DNA of 64,000 nucleotides from Pleurocapsa sp. FMAR1 (GCF_963665995.1 NZ_OY762512.1:2480001-2544000); one strand, 5' to 3'; shown: positions 18,936 through 28,348, counted from the first letter of the stretch. Notes: generated from the letters alone by a model not told the origin. Program-made: numbers and translations.

Positions 18936-19268
18936 TTCTGAATATGCTGCAAGAGGCATTTTAGAATATTGGATTGTCGATCCTCAAAGTGACAAAATTA
19001 CAATCTTGTCGTTAGTAGATGGTTTTTACGAAGAAACTGTTTTTGAAGGAGATCAAGCGATCGCTTCACAGGTTTTGAAAGAGTTATCAATAGCAGCAGC
19101 AGAAATTCTAAACTTTCAATAAAGAAATTGATAACTGATTAATATTCGTTAACAAACCACCACAGAGTAACGTAACTGTTAGAGAATATTGATCTATAAG
19201 CACCTAAATGATGGCAACTGTTAGAGTCAGATTGTCTAAATAGAAAAAGAAGTTAAGTATTTAAAATA

Positions 19269-20345
19269 ATGGTAGACAGTCTTAAAAAACCACAGTTTGA
19301 GGAAGTGCGCCCTGGAGTAAAATCTCCTGCGGAGGAAACTATTCTCACTCCTCGCTTTTATACAACCGATTTTGACGAGATGGCTAAGATGGACATCTCG
19401 GTTAATGAAGATGAATTAAAAGCAATCTTAGAAGAGTTCCGCATTGACTATAACCGCCATCATTTTGTCAGAGATGAGCAGTTTCAAAAGTCTTGGGATA
19501 GCATTAGCGGAGAAACTCGCAAGGTATTTATTGAATTTCTCGAACGTTCCTGTACGGCTGAATTTTCTGGCTTTCTACTCTATAAAGAATTAGGTAGACG
19601 TTTAAAAGGAAAAAGTCCAGTATTGGCAGAAATCTTTACTCTCATGTCGCGAGATGAAGCTCGTCATGCAGGTTTCTTGAATAAAGCCCTATCTGACTTT
19701 AATCTTTCACTTGACCTAGGGTTTTTAACTAAGAGTCGCAAATATACTTTCTTTAAGCCTAAGTTTATTTTCTATGCAACCTATCTTTCTGAGAAGATTG
19801 GTTACTGGCGTTATATTACAATTTTCCGCCATCTACAGCAGCATCCTGAAAACGAAATTTATCCTATCTTCAGCTTCTTTGAAAATTGGTGTCAGGATGA
19901 AAACCGCCACGGTGACTTCTTCGATGCAATTATGAAGTCCCAGCCTCAGTTTCTTAATGATTGGAAAGCAAGACTATGGAGTCGTTTTTTCTTGCTGTCA
20001 GTGTTTGCGACTATGTATCTTAATGATGTTCAACGCTCTGGTTTTTATGAATCTTTGGGCTTGGATGCTAGAGAATATGACAAGCACGTCATTGAAAAGA
20101 CTAACGAAACCGCAGGTAGAGTATTTCCTGTAGTATTAGATGTTGAACATCCTGATTTCTATAGCCGTTTAGAAAAGTGTATAGTCAATAACGAGAAATT
20201 GACTAAAATTGCTAGTTCAAATTCTCCCACACCTATTAAGCTTCTACGTAAGCTTCCTCACTATATTTCTAATGGTACGCAGCTTATCAAAATGTACTTT
20301 ATCAAGCCAATCCGCGTAGATCAATTAGCTGATACTGTTCGTTAA
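19269..20345 (+). CDS. acsF: Mg-protoporphyrin IX monomethyl ester oxidative cyclase (aerobic)
   Basis: Di-iron, oxygen-dependent enzyme that forms the isocyclic E ring of chlorophyll. The 358 residues match cyanobacterial AcsF (ChlA). The di-iron carboxylate motifs appear as [20 protein letters not shown], the [14 protein letters not shown]2[15 protein letters not shown] (second ExxH) and a late Glu. The N-terminus [25 protein letters not shown] is highly typical. The gene is monocistronic with a terminator after it, and 167 bp separate it from the broken Uma2 gene upstream. No second low-oxygen isoform lies in the window. Confidence 0.96.
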   Translation: MVDSLKKPQFEEVRPGVKSPAEETILTPRFYTTDFDEMAKMDISVNEDELKAILEEFRIDYNRHHFVRDEQFQKSWDSISGETRKVFIEFLERSCTAEFSGFLLYKELGRRLKGKSPVLAEIFTLMSRDEARHAGFLNKALSDFNLSLDLGFLTKSRKYTFFKPKFIFYATYLSEKIGYWRYITIFRHLQQHPENEIYPIFSFFENWCQDENRHGDFFDAIMKSQPQFLNDWKARLWSRFFLLSVFATMYLNDVQRSGFYESLGLDAREYDKHVIEKTNETAGRVFPVVLDVEHPDFYSRLEKCIVNNEKLTKIASSNSPTPIKLLRKLPHYISNGTQLIKMYFIKPIRVDQLADTVR

Positions 20346-20378
20346 AATAATTGATTTTGATTATCTGTCAAACTTTTG

Positions 20379-20405
20379 AGTCCTGTTTTTTAGCAGGGCT
20401 TTTTT
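20379..20405 (+). terminator. Terminator of acsF
   Basis: Stem AGTCCTG with CAGGGCT (one G-T pair), loop TTTTTTAG, then TTTTT at 20401. The following gap (20406-20838) contains no gene, only a heptamer array and AT-rich DNA. Confidence 0.8.
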
Positions 20406-20665
20406 AATATCTTATTAAAACGATCGCTTTCGTCGGGTGTGTTTTTTTGTACACCAAAAGTTTTTGGCAAATAACTTAAATTGAGAACGCACCAATTTAA
20501 TAATTTGTTGTTTTTATTTAATTGAGTGCGTTACATTTCATTAATGCACCCTACTGTTTAGTTATAGTCGTACAAAATTAGATTAGGACAGTGAGGCTGA
20601 TTGGCTCGTAGTACTAAATCCGATCAGGAGAAGTATCTTAAAATTTTTAACTTATTAAACAGTTA

Positions 20666-20698
20666 CCTACTACCCACTACCCACTACCTACTACCTAA
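20666..20698 (+). repeat. Heptanucleotide tandem repeat (CCYACTA)
   Basis: Four consecutive units (CCTACTA, CCCACTA, CCCACTA, CCTACTA) plus a partial unit, in the gap between acsF and the GGDEF-EAL gene. Confidence 0.75.
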
Positions 20699-20838
20699 CC
20701 CAACAGTTACGTAACCTACTTGAACAAGATTTAGTATTACTCCTCATCCCTTTATCCTTTCATTCCTTAAAAAAATGTTGCTTTTAAATTTTATCTGGGC
20801 ATTATAGGGTTGTAATTTTCGCAATTGTAGCCAATTAG

Positions 20839-23025
20839 ATGTCCGATCGGGAAATAGTAGAAATTGTACAGCAGCAGAATTCTCTTTTAAACCGAATTGA
20901 AGCAGTCTTGGCTGAAAATCAACGATTGAGAACAGAATTACAGGAGTTGAAAGAGAGGGAGGAACGTTTTCGACAAATTGCGGAAAATGTCCGCGAGGTC
21001 TTTTTTGTCATCTCTGCTAAGACTGACGAAATACTATATATAAGCCCTACTTACGAAACAGTATGGGGTCGTAGCTGTCAGAGTTTGTATGAAGATCCTC
21101 AATCTTGGTTATTGGCAATTCATCCAGAAGATTCTTATAAAGCGATCGCCACAATTGAAACTCAATTTAGAACAGGAGACGATTTTGAAGAAGAATATCG
21201 AATTATTCGTCCTGACAAATCTATATGCTGGGTAAGAGTTAGAGCCTTTCCTGTTCGCGATGTAATGGGCAAAGTTAACCGCTTTGTAGGTATTGCTGAA
21301 GATATTACTAAACGCAGAGAAGCAGAAGAAGCTTTAAAAAAGAGTGAAGAACAGTTTCGTCTTACCTTTGAAATGGCTCCTATTGGCATGGCTATTAGTA
21401 GCCTAAAGGGCAGGTTTAAGAGGGTCAACCAGGCTTTATGTGATGCTTTGGGATATACCCAAAAGGAATTGTTAGAATTATCGTTTGCACAAATTAGCCA
21501 TCCTGAAGACTTGCAAATACACCGCAGCTTAGAACAGCAATTAATTAAGGGTAAAGAGTCAGACTTTCAAATAGAAAAACGTTTTATTGCCAAAAATGGT
21601 CGGATAGTTGATACTTTGCTCAAAGTACTAGTTGTTCTTGATGCCGACGATCGACCCCTACATTTTAATAATCAGATCGTCGATATTACCGAACGCAAAT
21701 ATATGGAGCAACAATTACTTCACGATGCTCTCCATGATGCGCTGACAGGATTACCTAATCGAGCTTTGTTTATGGATCGCTTAGAACAACAGCTTAAAAA
21801 AAGCCAAAATCAAAAAGACTATCTATTTGCTGTACTGTTTCTCGATCTCGATCGCTTTAAAGTAGTCAACGATAGCGTTGGTCATTTAGTTGGGGACAAA
21901 TTATTAATTGAAATTGGTCGTCGTTTGGAAGGCTCGATCGCACCCACAGATACAGTAGCTCGTTTGGGAGGAGACGAATTTACTATTCTGCTGGAAAATA
22001 TTGCTAGTAAATCTGAGGCTACTTTGGTGGCTGAAAGTATTTATCAAACTTTAACTTTCCCGTTCAACATTGAAGGTTATGAGCTATTTACTACCGCTAG
22101 TATTGGAATTGCCCTTTCTTCTCAGGGATATAAAAAACCAGAGGATATTTTACGAGATGCGGATCTGACGATGTATAGTGCTAAGGAACAGGGCAAAGCA
22201 CGTTATGAAATCTTTGATAATTCCCTGCGCGATCGCGCCGTAAAAAGATTAGAGCTGGAAACAGACCTCAGACGGGCGTTAGAGCGAGGAGAATTTGAAG
22301 TTTACTATCAGCCAATCACTTCTTTAAGACTAGGAATATTATCTGGCTTTGAGGCACTTGCTCGCTGGAATCATCCGACAAAAGGTCGGATTAAACCAGA
22401 CAATTTTATTCCTATCTGCGAGGAAACTGGTTTAATTGTGCCTCTAGGTAACTGGTTGCTTCAGCAAGCTTGCCAGGCTGCGAAAGATTGGCAGTTGAAA
22501 TATCCCGAACATCCTACAATTAGGATGAGCGTTAATCTTTCTGGTCAGCAGTTTCGTGAACCACAGTTAATTGAAGAAATCGATCGCATTCTCGAAGAAA
22601 CTGGTTTAGAAGGAAAGTTTCTTAAGTTAGAAATTACCGAAAGTATTTTAATTGATAATTTAGAAACAGTCACAGATATTATTTTAACCCTGAGAAAAAG
22701 ACAAATTCAGTTTAGTATCGATGATTTTGGCACAGGATATTCATCTCTTAGCTATTTAAACCGTTTTCCTGTAGATACAATCAAAATAGACCGTTCTTTT
22801 GTCAGTCAGATGCAGGCTAACGGCGAAAACTCAGCCATTGTCAAAGCGATTGTTATTCTGGCTCATATGTTAAAGATGGACGTTATCGCCGAAGGAATTG
22901 AAACCACTTCTCAGTTGGCACAGCTAAGATTATTAGAATGCGAGTATGGACAGGGTTTCTTCTTCTCTAGACCATTGAACCATCAACAAGCAGAAGCTTT
23001 AATTGCTAGTTTGCCCCAGTGGTGA
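20839..23025 (+). CDS. PAS-PAS-GGDEF-EAL cyclic-di-GMP signalling protein
   Basis: A soluble 728-residue protein. A short coiled coil (8-45) leads to two PAS domains (about 42-165 and 168-290). A GGDEF diguanylate cyclase domain follows with the intact motif at 377-381 (RLGGDEF), then an EAL phosphodiesterase domain with E505-A506-L507 and the later motif DDFGTGYSSL. Both catalytic signatures look intact, so it could make or degrade cyclic di-GMP; which activity dominates cannot be told. There is no membrane segment or REC domain, so the PAS pair is the likely input. The ATG at 20839 follows a long AT-rich leader. The stop runs directly into a heptamer repeat array. Confidence 0.94.
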   Translation: MSDREIVEIVQQQNSLLNRIEAVLAENQRLRTELQELKEREERFRQIAENVREVFFVISAKTDEILYISPTYETVWGRSCQSLYEDPQSWLLAIHPEDSYKAIATIETQFRTGDDFEEEYRIIRPDKSICWVRVRAFPVRDVMGKVNRFVGIAEDITKRREAEEALKKSEEQFRLTFEMAPIGMAISSLKGRFKRVNQALCDALGYTQKELLELSFAQISHPEDLQIHRSLEQQLIKGKESDFQIEKRFIAKNGRIVDTLLKVLVVLDADDRPLHFNNQIVDITERKYMEQQLLHDALHDALTGLPNRALFMDRLEQQLKKSQNQKDYLFAVLFLDLDRFKVVNDSVGHLVGDKLLIEIGRRLEGSIAPTDTVARLGGDEFTILLENIASKSEATLVAESIYQTLTFPFNIEGYELFTTASIGIALSSQGYKKPEDILRDADLTMYSAKEQGKARYEIFDNSLRDRAVKRLELETDLRRALERGEFEVYYQPITSLRLGILSGFEALARWNHPTKGRIKPDNFIPICEETGLIVPLGNWLLQQACQAAKDWQLKYPEHPTIRMSVNLSGQQFREPQLIEEIDRILEETGLEGKFLKLEITESILIDNLETVTDIILTLRKRQIQFSIDDFGTGYSSLSYLNRFPVDTIKIDRSFVSQMQANGENSAIVKAIVILAHMLKMDVIAEGIETTSQLAQLRLLECEYGQGFFFSRPLNHQQAEALIASLPQW

Positions 23026-23060
23026 AAGTAAAAAGTAAAAAGTAAAAAGTAAAAAGTAAA
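23026..23060 (+). repeat. Heptanucleotide array (AAAAAGT)n, left flank of four-helix-bundle gene
   Basis: About five units of AAAAAGT beginning directly at the GGDEF-EAL stop codon. The reverse complement of the same array (ACTTTTT)n occurs at 26196-26226, directly after the stop of the four-helix-bundle gene. The gene is thus bracketed by inverted heptamer arrays. Confidence 0.85.
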
Positions 23061-23117
23061 GAACAGTATCAACTGCTTTCCAATGATAAAATTAAGTTAA
23101 GATGCTCAATTTTAATC

Positions 23118-26100
23118 ATGAATAATAATAGCCCTTCTATTCAAGAAAGAACTGAGAATTTTGCTATTAGATGTATAAACGCCTATGCAGAAATTAACAA
23201 AAAAAATAATTTTAGCCATGCAGCAGTAGTTCTATCAAAACAATTTTTGCGTTCTTCTACTTCCATTGGAGCAAACTGTTCAGAAGCTACTTTTGCTCAA
23301 TCTAGAAAAGATTTTATTTCAAAATACTCAATAGCTTTAAAAGAAGCAAATGAAAGTCGGTACTGGTGCGATTCGTTCTCCTGAAACCTATTTATATAGG
23401 GGGATAGGAGGCATTTATAGAGTAACCCATAACGGGTAGAGTTCGCACTTTAATCCTCTATAAAAGACAACTTACATATCATCATAGTGAGATGAGTAAC
23501 CTAGAAAATCAAGTCTATGCGCCCTGATGCGGGGCTGAAAGCATACAGCGTCCCCCTTGGTGACGAGGGTGTGAAGTTTCCCTTATATGTGGGTTGATAA
23601 CCCAGATGTAATCTGCGGGAGTAAACGTAAGTAAGGGTGATAATTGCTGAAAACACCCGCTGCTAGCAAGAGTTTTATATCCGACCCTGGACTGAGATTA
23701 CATCGAGGAAAAGGACATCGTGGGGTAGAAAAACGAATCATCGCCAACAACCGTCTTAAACTTTCAGCAAGGAATATAAGCTAGTGGGTTAAGCCACACC
23801 TTGTCCCCCGAAACAACGGGAAGGACGACGGATTACTAGACTCAGTATTTCTAGTAACGCATCTCTAGTCTACATAGGCGGACAGATGAACCCTAAAGAA
23901 CTCAAACCAATGATATGTAGGAACGAAGTAACCCAACTACATCTCCAGTGAACTCTGGTAGGTATCAACCAAATGAGGTAGTTGGATAGGAAGGGTTAAG
24001 AAGCAAATGCCTAATCTGATTTAACAGGTAATGCCACAAAAAGGATGGGGTAACTCCCAGGATAAGCAGACGTAACCCGCAAACGTAATAAAGCTAAAGG
24101 TGTAAGTATCAGTGAATAAGCCTAATACAGATTCATTAACGGAGACTGTGGGATGGGATGATATCAATTGGAATAAAGCCGAAAGATATGTCTTCAAGCT
24201 GCAAAAACGCATTTATGCTGCTTCTCGTCGTGGAGAAATAAAAACAGTCCGAAAACTCCAGAAAACACTGATGAGTTCTTGGTCAAATAAAGTGTTAGCG
24301 GTTCGTCGGGTAACACAAGACAATCGCGGTAAAAAGACGGCAGGAGTGGACGGGATTAAAAACCTATCCCCAGAAGCCCGATTGAAACTCGCAGGACAAC
24401 TTACCTTAACAGGTAAAAGTAAACCTACTCGCAGAGTATGGATTCCCAAACCTGGAAAAGAGGAGAAACGTCCACTAGGCATACCCACAATGCACGACCG
24501 CGCACTTCAAGGAGTATTAAAATCTGCCTTAGAACCCGAATGGGAGGCTTATTTTGAACCAAACTCCTACGGATTTCGACCAGGAAGGTCGTGTCACGAT
24601 GCAGTGTACAAGATAAAACTAGCAATACAATCTAAAACCAAGTATGTCTTAGATGCCGATATTGCAAAATGTTTTGATCGTATAAATCATACTGCATTAC
24701 TCCAAAAACTCAATCACCGAGGTAAAGTCAGGCAACAAATTAAAGCATGGCTAAAATCGGGAGTAATAGACCAAGGAGCATTTGCACCTACGAGTGATGG
24801 AACGCCTCAAGGCGGGGTTATTTCACCGTTACTCGCTAACATTGCATTACATGGTCTGGAGAATATGTTAACTGACTACGCAAAAACCATCAAGCTGAGA
24901 TATCCAGGTGGAAAAGCAGCTAGTTGGCAGGCGAAAGTCAGATCACTTACATTCATTCGATATGCGGATGATTTCGTAGTGATTCATCAAGACCTTGATG
25001 TAATTCTTAAGTGTAAAGAACTAATCTCCATCTGGCTAAGTGATATCGGCTTAGAACTAAAACCATCCAAAACCAGAATAGCTCACACACTAAACGGTGA
25101 ACAAAGCGAAGATGGAATATCTGGATTTAATTTTTTAGGGTACAATATTCGACAATTTCCAATAGGAAAACATAAGTCGCCAAAACACCCACATGGATTT
25201 TATTTAGGTTTTAGAACTCTCATCATCCCCAGCAAAGAATCTTGCAAAAGACATCAAGAAAATATCAAAAAGGTTGTCAAGGAACATAAAAAATCCCCAC
25301 AACCAGTGCTTATTAGTAAGCTTAACCCAATTATTAGAGGTTGGTGCAATTACTATAAATTTTCCGATGCAAACACTATGAAATTGTTTTCAAAACAAGA
25401 CTTCTTAGTAATGCAAAAATTAAGAGCCTGGGGAGTAAATCGGTGTGGAAACTTCAGCAAAGCTTGCAGAAAGTATCTACATAGGATAGGAAATCGAATC
25501 TACTTTGCAACTGGAAATGAAGGAACATCACCTCTACGGTTGCTATTTCACAATACTTTCAGCAGTAGTTCAACTGAATACGTGAAGGTTAAAGGAGATA
25601 AAAGTCCTTATGACGGAGATTTGATTTATTGGAGTACCAGAATGGGGAGAAGTGCTGAAATGCCCCAAAACAAAGCATTTTTACTTAAGAAACAAAAAGG
25701 GAAATGTAACTGGTGCGGATTAAATTTCCGCAACGGAGATGTTCTTGAGAATGACCATATTTTAGCAAAAGCTTTAGGAGGTATTAACGATAACTCTAAT
25801 AAACAGCTACTACATGGTCATTGCCACGATGAAAAAACAGCACTTGATTTGATACAAATTAGGGAAAAAAGAGCTACAAAATTCTTTAAGGAATTAGCTC
25901 TTATATGGTCAAAAACCAAATATACATGGATTGACGATACCCCAGTTGTATTAAAAAACTGAGAAGTCCGTTTATGACAATTGGTACAACGTTTGAGTAG
26001 CCGTGTGTTGGGAAAACTAACAAGCACGGTTCGGAAGAGAGGGGAGAGATGGAAACATCCTCCTCGACTCTAACGATTAATCTCTTGATAAAATCTAATA

Positions 26101-26195
26101 GCGTACCTGAATACAAATTTAATCCACTACTGAGTGAATTAATCGAAATTATTAATATTTTAATTACTACTTTAAAAAAACTAAAACAAGATTAA
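23118..26195 (+). CDS. Four-helix-bundle protein (23S rRNA intervening-sequence family), interrupted by a group II intron
   Basis: Exon 1 is 23118-23365 and exon 2 is 26075-26195. Joined, they give 369 nt, that is 122 residues. The Trp codon is split (TG/G) and the sequence reads ANESRYW-INLLIKSNSVPEY across the junction, in frame to a TAA. The protein has the S23/IVP pattern: hydrophobic heptads, LRSSTSIGANCSEA, SRKDFISKYSIALKEA. The family is common and multi-copy in cyanobacteria. Its function is poorly known, with a distant relation to the Avd proteins of diversity-generating retroelements. Without splicing the frame ends at 23384, so expression should depend on intron removal. Confidence 0.88.
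24112..25962 (+). CDS. ltrA: Group II intron-encoded reverse transcriptase/maturase with HNH endonuclease
   Basis: A 616-residue protein that splices its own intron and reverse-transcribes it into DNA targets. The N-terminal RT domain (about 60-310) has GIPTMHDRALQ, YGFRPGRS, DADIAKCFD, GTPQGGVISPLLANI and the catalytic YADD at 284-287. Maturase domain X follows (about 390-470, LNPIIRGWCNYYKF). The C-terminal HNH module begins with Cys532-x2-Cys535 and ends ENDHILAKALGG...LHGHCHDEKT. All key residues look intact. The GTG start at 24112 has AAAGGTG about 10 nt upstream; no ATG fits. It lies wholly inside the intron. Confidence 0.95.
   Translation: MNKPNTDSLTETVGWDDINWNKAERYVFKLQKRIYAASRRGEIKTVRKLQKTLMSSWSNKVLAVRRVTQDNRGKKTAGVDGIKNLSPEARLKLAGQLTLTGKSKPTRRVWIPKPGKEEKRPLGIPTMHDRALQGVLKSALEPEWEAYFEPNSYGFRPGRSCHDAVYKIKLAIQSKTKYVLDADIAKCFDRINHTALLQKLNHRGKVRQQIKAWLKSGVIDQGAFAPTSDGTPQGGVISPLLANIALHGLENMLTDYAKTIKLRYPGGKAASWQAKVRSLTFIRYADDFVVIHQDLDVILKCKELISIWLSDIGLELKPSKTRIAHTLNGEQSEDGISGFNFLGYNIRQFPIGKHKSPKHPHGFYLGFRTLIIPSKESCKRHQENIKKVVKEHKKSPQPVLISKLNPIIRGWCNYYKFSDANTMKLFSKQDFLVMQKLRAWGVNRCGNFSKACRKYLHRIGNRIYFATGNEGTSPLRLLFHNTFSSSSTEYVKVKGDKSPYDGDLIYWSTRMGRSAEMPQNKAFLLKKQKGKCNWCGLNFRNGDVLENDHILAKALGGINDNSNKQLLHGHCHDEKTALDLIQIREKRATKFFKELALIWSKTKYTWIDDTPVVLKN
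25998..26074 (+). ncRNA. Group II intron domains V and VI
   Basis: The domain V hairpin has the catalytic AGC triad at 25999-26001 and arms CCGTG / CACGG around a GGAAAAC loop. The domain VI hairpin (about 26036-26070) carries the expected bulged A region near GATGGAAACATC. The intron ends at C26074. Confidence 0.8.
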
Positions 26196-26226
26196 CTTTT
26201 TACTTTTTACTTTTTACTTTTTACTC
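26196..26226 (-). repeat. Heptanucleotide array (ACTTTTT)n, right flank
   Basis: About four units, starting immediately after the four-helix-bundle stop codon. It is the reverse complement of the array at 23026-23060. Confidence 0.85.
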
Positions 26227-26256
26227 ATGGTCACCAGACTAAACAGTAATCATTAA

Positions 26257-28245
26257 TCATTGATTACTAAGCTTGTGTCCTTCAATTTTTACCTCATGTT
26301 CCCTGAGACAGCGCATCCAGCCATGAAGGCGACGAATGGCATCTGTGTTTTCTAGCAAGCCTGATTTTTGTTCTTTTTTGGTTAGTCGGACGAATTTGTT
26401 GTAGCTAGGATAGTCTGGCGCAACTAAGGTATCTTTTTGATGCAGAATTAGCGGGTTAGTCTCATCAGAAATATCGTGATAGGTGACAGATAGATTATGT
26501 AAATCTACTTCCATTGTTGCCTGTAAAGCAGGATGAGCTTTAGTGTCAAATTCTGGATAGACTAGATAGGTTATTTTTGGCTTGTTGTAGTAGAGTTTGA
26601 CAATGTTGGCATTTTCTAAGCGGTAGAAATTGCGACTAGCACAGCCTTCATATAGTCGTAGTAAGGGAGGCAGTTTTTCGAGTGCGCTAACGTGAACTGC
26701 GATCGCATCATTTAGCTGTTTACCAATGTTGCTGGTTTTACAGAGGTTAGCAATTTTCTTCATGTCTCCCACTTGAATTAGTAAGAGATCGGCGATGGTA
26801 CAGGCTTGTTTGTAGTTACCAAATAAAGCCTTGACATCGGCTTTGACTTCAGGTGCTAGCTTTCTGATGGTAGGGCGACCGCTAAATTTGCCCAATGCTA
26901 AATAGACTAAAAGATCTTGGCGACGTTTTTCAGCGATCGCCTCCCATTCTTTTCTATCTGTAGCCTGGAAGATTACCTTAAATGCTCGCTGATAGCTACG
27001 AAATTCGGCTTTAATCTCAGCTTCTGCGCTTAATTCGCCTTTGACTGGCAATCTACCCCTCTTAGTATAAAAATCCATCAGAGGGGTTAATAGCTGGCGA
27101 TAGTCCTCAAAATTTCTAACTTGAGCTTGAACCCTAGGAGTACTAAGGTGGGAATAAACGCGGAAGGCACGGAAAGACTCGGCTTGAGCTTCGTTACGAA
27201 ATACAAGATAAATACCTAAACCCGCAGGAATTGCTTCAACTCCTAAGACTTGCTCTATATACAGCTTTAGTTCTTCCTGTTCGTAATATTTCTGGAAGGT
27301 ATTACGGTTGGTAACTATGCCATCGCCGTAGGCAATTAGACCACGACGGCGATCGTCAACTAGAACTTGAGCCGAGACAATCAGCACCTGCTGTGCCAAT
27401 TCCCAAGCGTTGATTAGAACTTCTCGTCGTTCGGCAATATCCTCTATAACGTTAATGATATAGCCTAAATTCACAACGTCAGCCGAGTTGATTTTGGTAT
27501 TAGGGCGATAATAAGGATCCCAGCCAGAACTATCATAGCCCAGTTCACTAATACGTTTTATGTCTTCTCCACAACCACAGCCATAATCAAAAAAGGTAGT
27601 ACCAACCGTAAATAAATCTGCTTCTAAGGCAACCCTCACAGGACGGGATAATTCTGAACGTTTTAAAGCTGCTTTATGCCTTTCAATTAAGACAGTTTGC
27701 TGTTTGGCAAGGGGAGAGTCTATGGGACAAGCCAGATGATGATTCACTATACATATTCCCTGTTGTAGTAATAAACGTGTCCACTCCTGCAAAGTACCAA
27801 TGTGACGGGAGTTGTCTAATAAGCCTAAAGCCACTTCTGCTTCAGTCAATTCAGCGAAGGTTTGATAATTAGGATACTCGGCGGTAACAAAGGTTTCTTT
27901 GCGATGGAGAATTGGCGGATTATGAGAATTATGATACTGTCGAACCGTTACCTGTTCGGTGATTAAATCTACCACAACACTTTGGTGTAGTTGAGGATGA
28001 GGATCGAGGTCAAAGCCTGGATAATATAAATAAGATATTTTAGGACGATCGATACCAAATTTAATGATGGTAGCTTTATCGGTATTTTCTATTAAGCCTC
28101 TTGCCTGATGCTCATAATCTTTTAAAAAAGGATCGAGTTTAGATAAAGCAGCAGTATGAACATACAGCGCATTAGGCAAATGTTTCCCTATGGGACTATT
28201 TTTACAGCTAGAGACAATTGAGGAATATTTTTCGAGAGTTACCAT
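26257..28245 (-). CDS. DNA phosphorothioation-associated putative methyltransferase, with duplicated terminal module
   Basis: Resembles the dnd-associated methyltransferase family (TIGR04096 type). Residues 217-230 (TFFDYGCGCGEDI) are SAM motif I, followed by LGYIINVIED as motif IV. The protein begins and ends with copies of the same ~165-residue module. The N-terminal copy (about 10-172) has IGKHLPNALYVHTAAL, KFGIDRPKISYLYYPGFD and ILHRKETFV. The C-terminal copy (about 493-660) has IGKQLNDAIAVHVSAL, KLYYNKPKITYLVYPEFD and ILHQKDTLV. The terminal modules may bind DNA (inference). No dndA-E or restriction genes are in the window, so it is an orphan here. It is transcribed away from the phosphorylase gene. 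Confidence 0.82.
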   Translation of the reverse strand: MVTLEKYSSIVSSCKNSPIGKHLPNALYVHTAALSKLDPFLKDYEHQARGLIENTDKATIIKFGIDRPKISYLYYPGFDLDPHPQLHQSVVVDLITEQVTVRQYHNSHNPPILHRKETFVTAEYPNYQTFAELTEAEVALGLLDNSRHIGTLQEWTRLLLQQGICIVNHHLACPIDSPLAKQQTVLIERHKAALKRSELSRPVRVALEADLFTVGTTFFDYGCGCGEDIKRISELGYDSSGWDPYYRPNTKINSADVVNLGYIINVIEDIAERREVLINAWELAQQVLIVSAQVLVDDRRRGLIAYGDGIVTNRNTFQKYYEQEELKLYIEQVLGVEAIPAGLGIYLVFRNEAQAESFRAFRVYSHLSTPRVQAQVRNFEDYRQLLTPLMDFYTKRGRLPVKGELSAEAEIKAEFRSYQRAFKVIFQATDRKEWEAIAEKRRQDLLVYLALGKFSGRPTIRKLAPEVKADVKALFGNYKQACTIADLLLIQVGDMKKIANLCKTSNIGKQLNDAIAVHVSALEKLPPLLRLYEGCASRNFYRLENANIVKLYYNKPKITYLVYPEFDTKAHPALQATMEVDLHNLSVTYHDISDETNPLILHQKDTLVAPDYPSYNKFVRLTKKEQKSGLLENTDAIRRLHGWMRCLREHEVKIEGHKLSNQ

Positions 28246-28348
28246 CGTTTAGTATCAGTCAATAGTAATTAGTAATCAACAATCAGTGTTAATCTGACAT
28301 AAATTTGCTAATTATTAATAGTTTTGAGTTTATAGTCTAGATTTTAAA

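Larger units (their letters stand above)
18398..19122 (+). pseudogene. Uma2-family (DUF820) nuclease-like gene broken by two hairpin insertions
   Basis: Three frames each carry part of one Uma2 protein: 18398-18511 ([19 protein letters not shown]), 18613-18878 (VRIPDLMILTEDL, DMPPPALVVEIVSPGKANED) and 18936-19122 (SEYAARGILEYWIVDP). Uma2 proteins have a PD-(D/E)XK-like fold and are abundant in cyanobacteria; their role is unknown. Removing 100 bp at 18513-18612 and 52 bp at 18884-18935 joins the parts perfectly as PPKSARNNL and RYKRSEYAA. The result is 190 residues, the normal size. Both insertions shift the frame by +1 and the first adds a stop, so the gene is presumably inactive. Confidence 0.9.
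23366..26074 (+). mobile_element. Group II intron with reverse transcriptase-maturase
   Basis: A 2709-bp self-splicing retroelement. The 5' end GTGCG fits the group II consensus GUGYG. A long structured RNA of about 750 nt precedes the reverse transcriptase frame. After the frame come domain V (around 25998-26032, containing AGCCGTG ... CACGGTTC) and domain VI (GGGGAGAGATGGAAACATCC), ending CTAAC. The ends are fixed to the base by restoration of the four-helix-bundle reading frame. The maturase keeps RT, X and HNH regions, so the element looks capable of retrohoming. The class is probably CL-type, judged from the protein architecture (inference). Confidence 0.92.

Noticed and set aside
18594-19122. 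Reading 18594-18941 and 18835-19122 as two separate small genes
   Set aside because: Both are pieces of one Uma2 gene that rejoin exactly when the hairpin insertions are removed.
23118-26195. Reverse transcriptase beside an Avd-like four-helix-bundle gene, suggesting a diversity-generating retroelement
   Set aside because: The RT has maturase X and HNH domains and is followed by group II domains V/VI. The four-helix gene is the interrupted host gene, and no template/variable repeat pair was seen.
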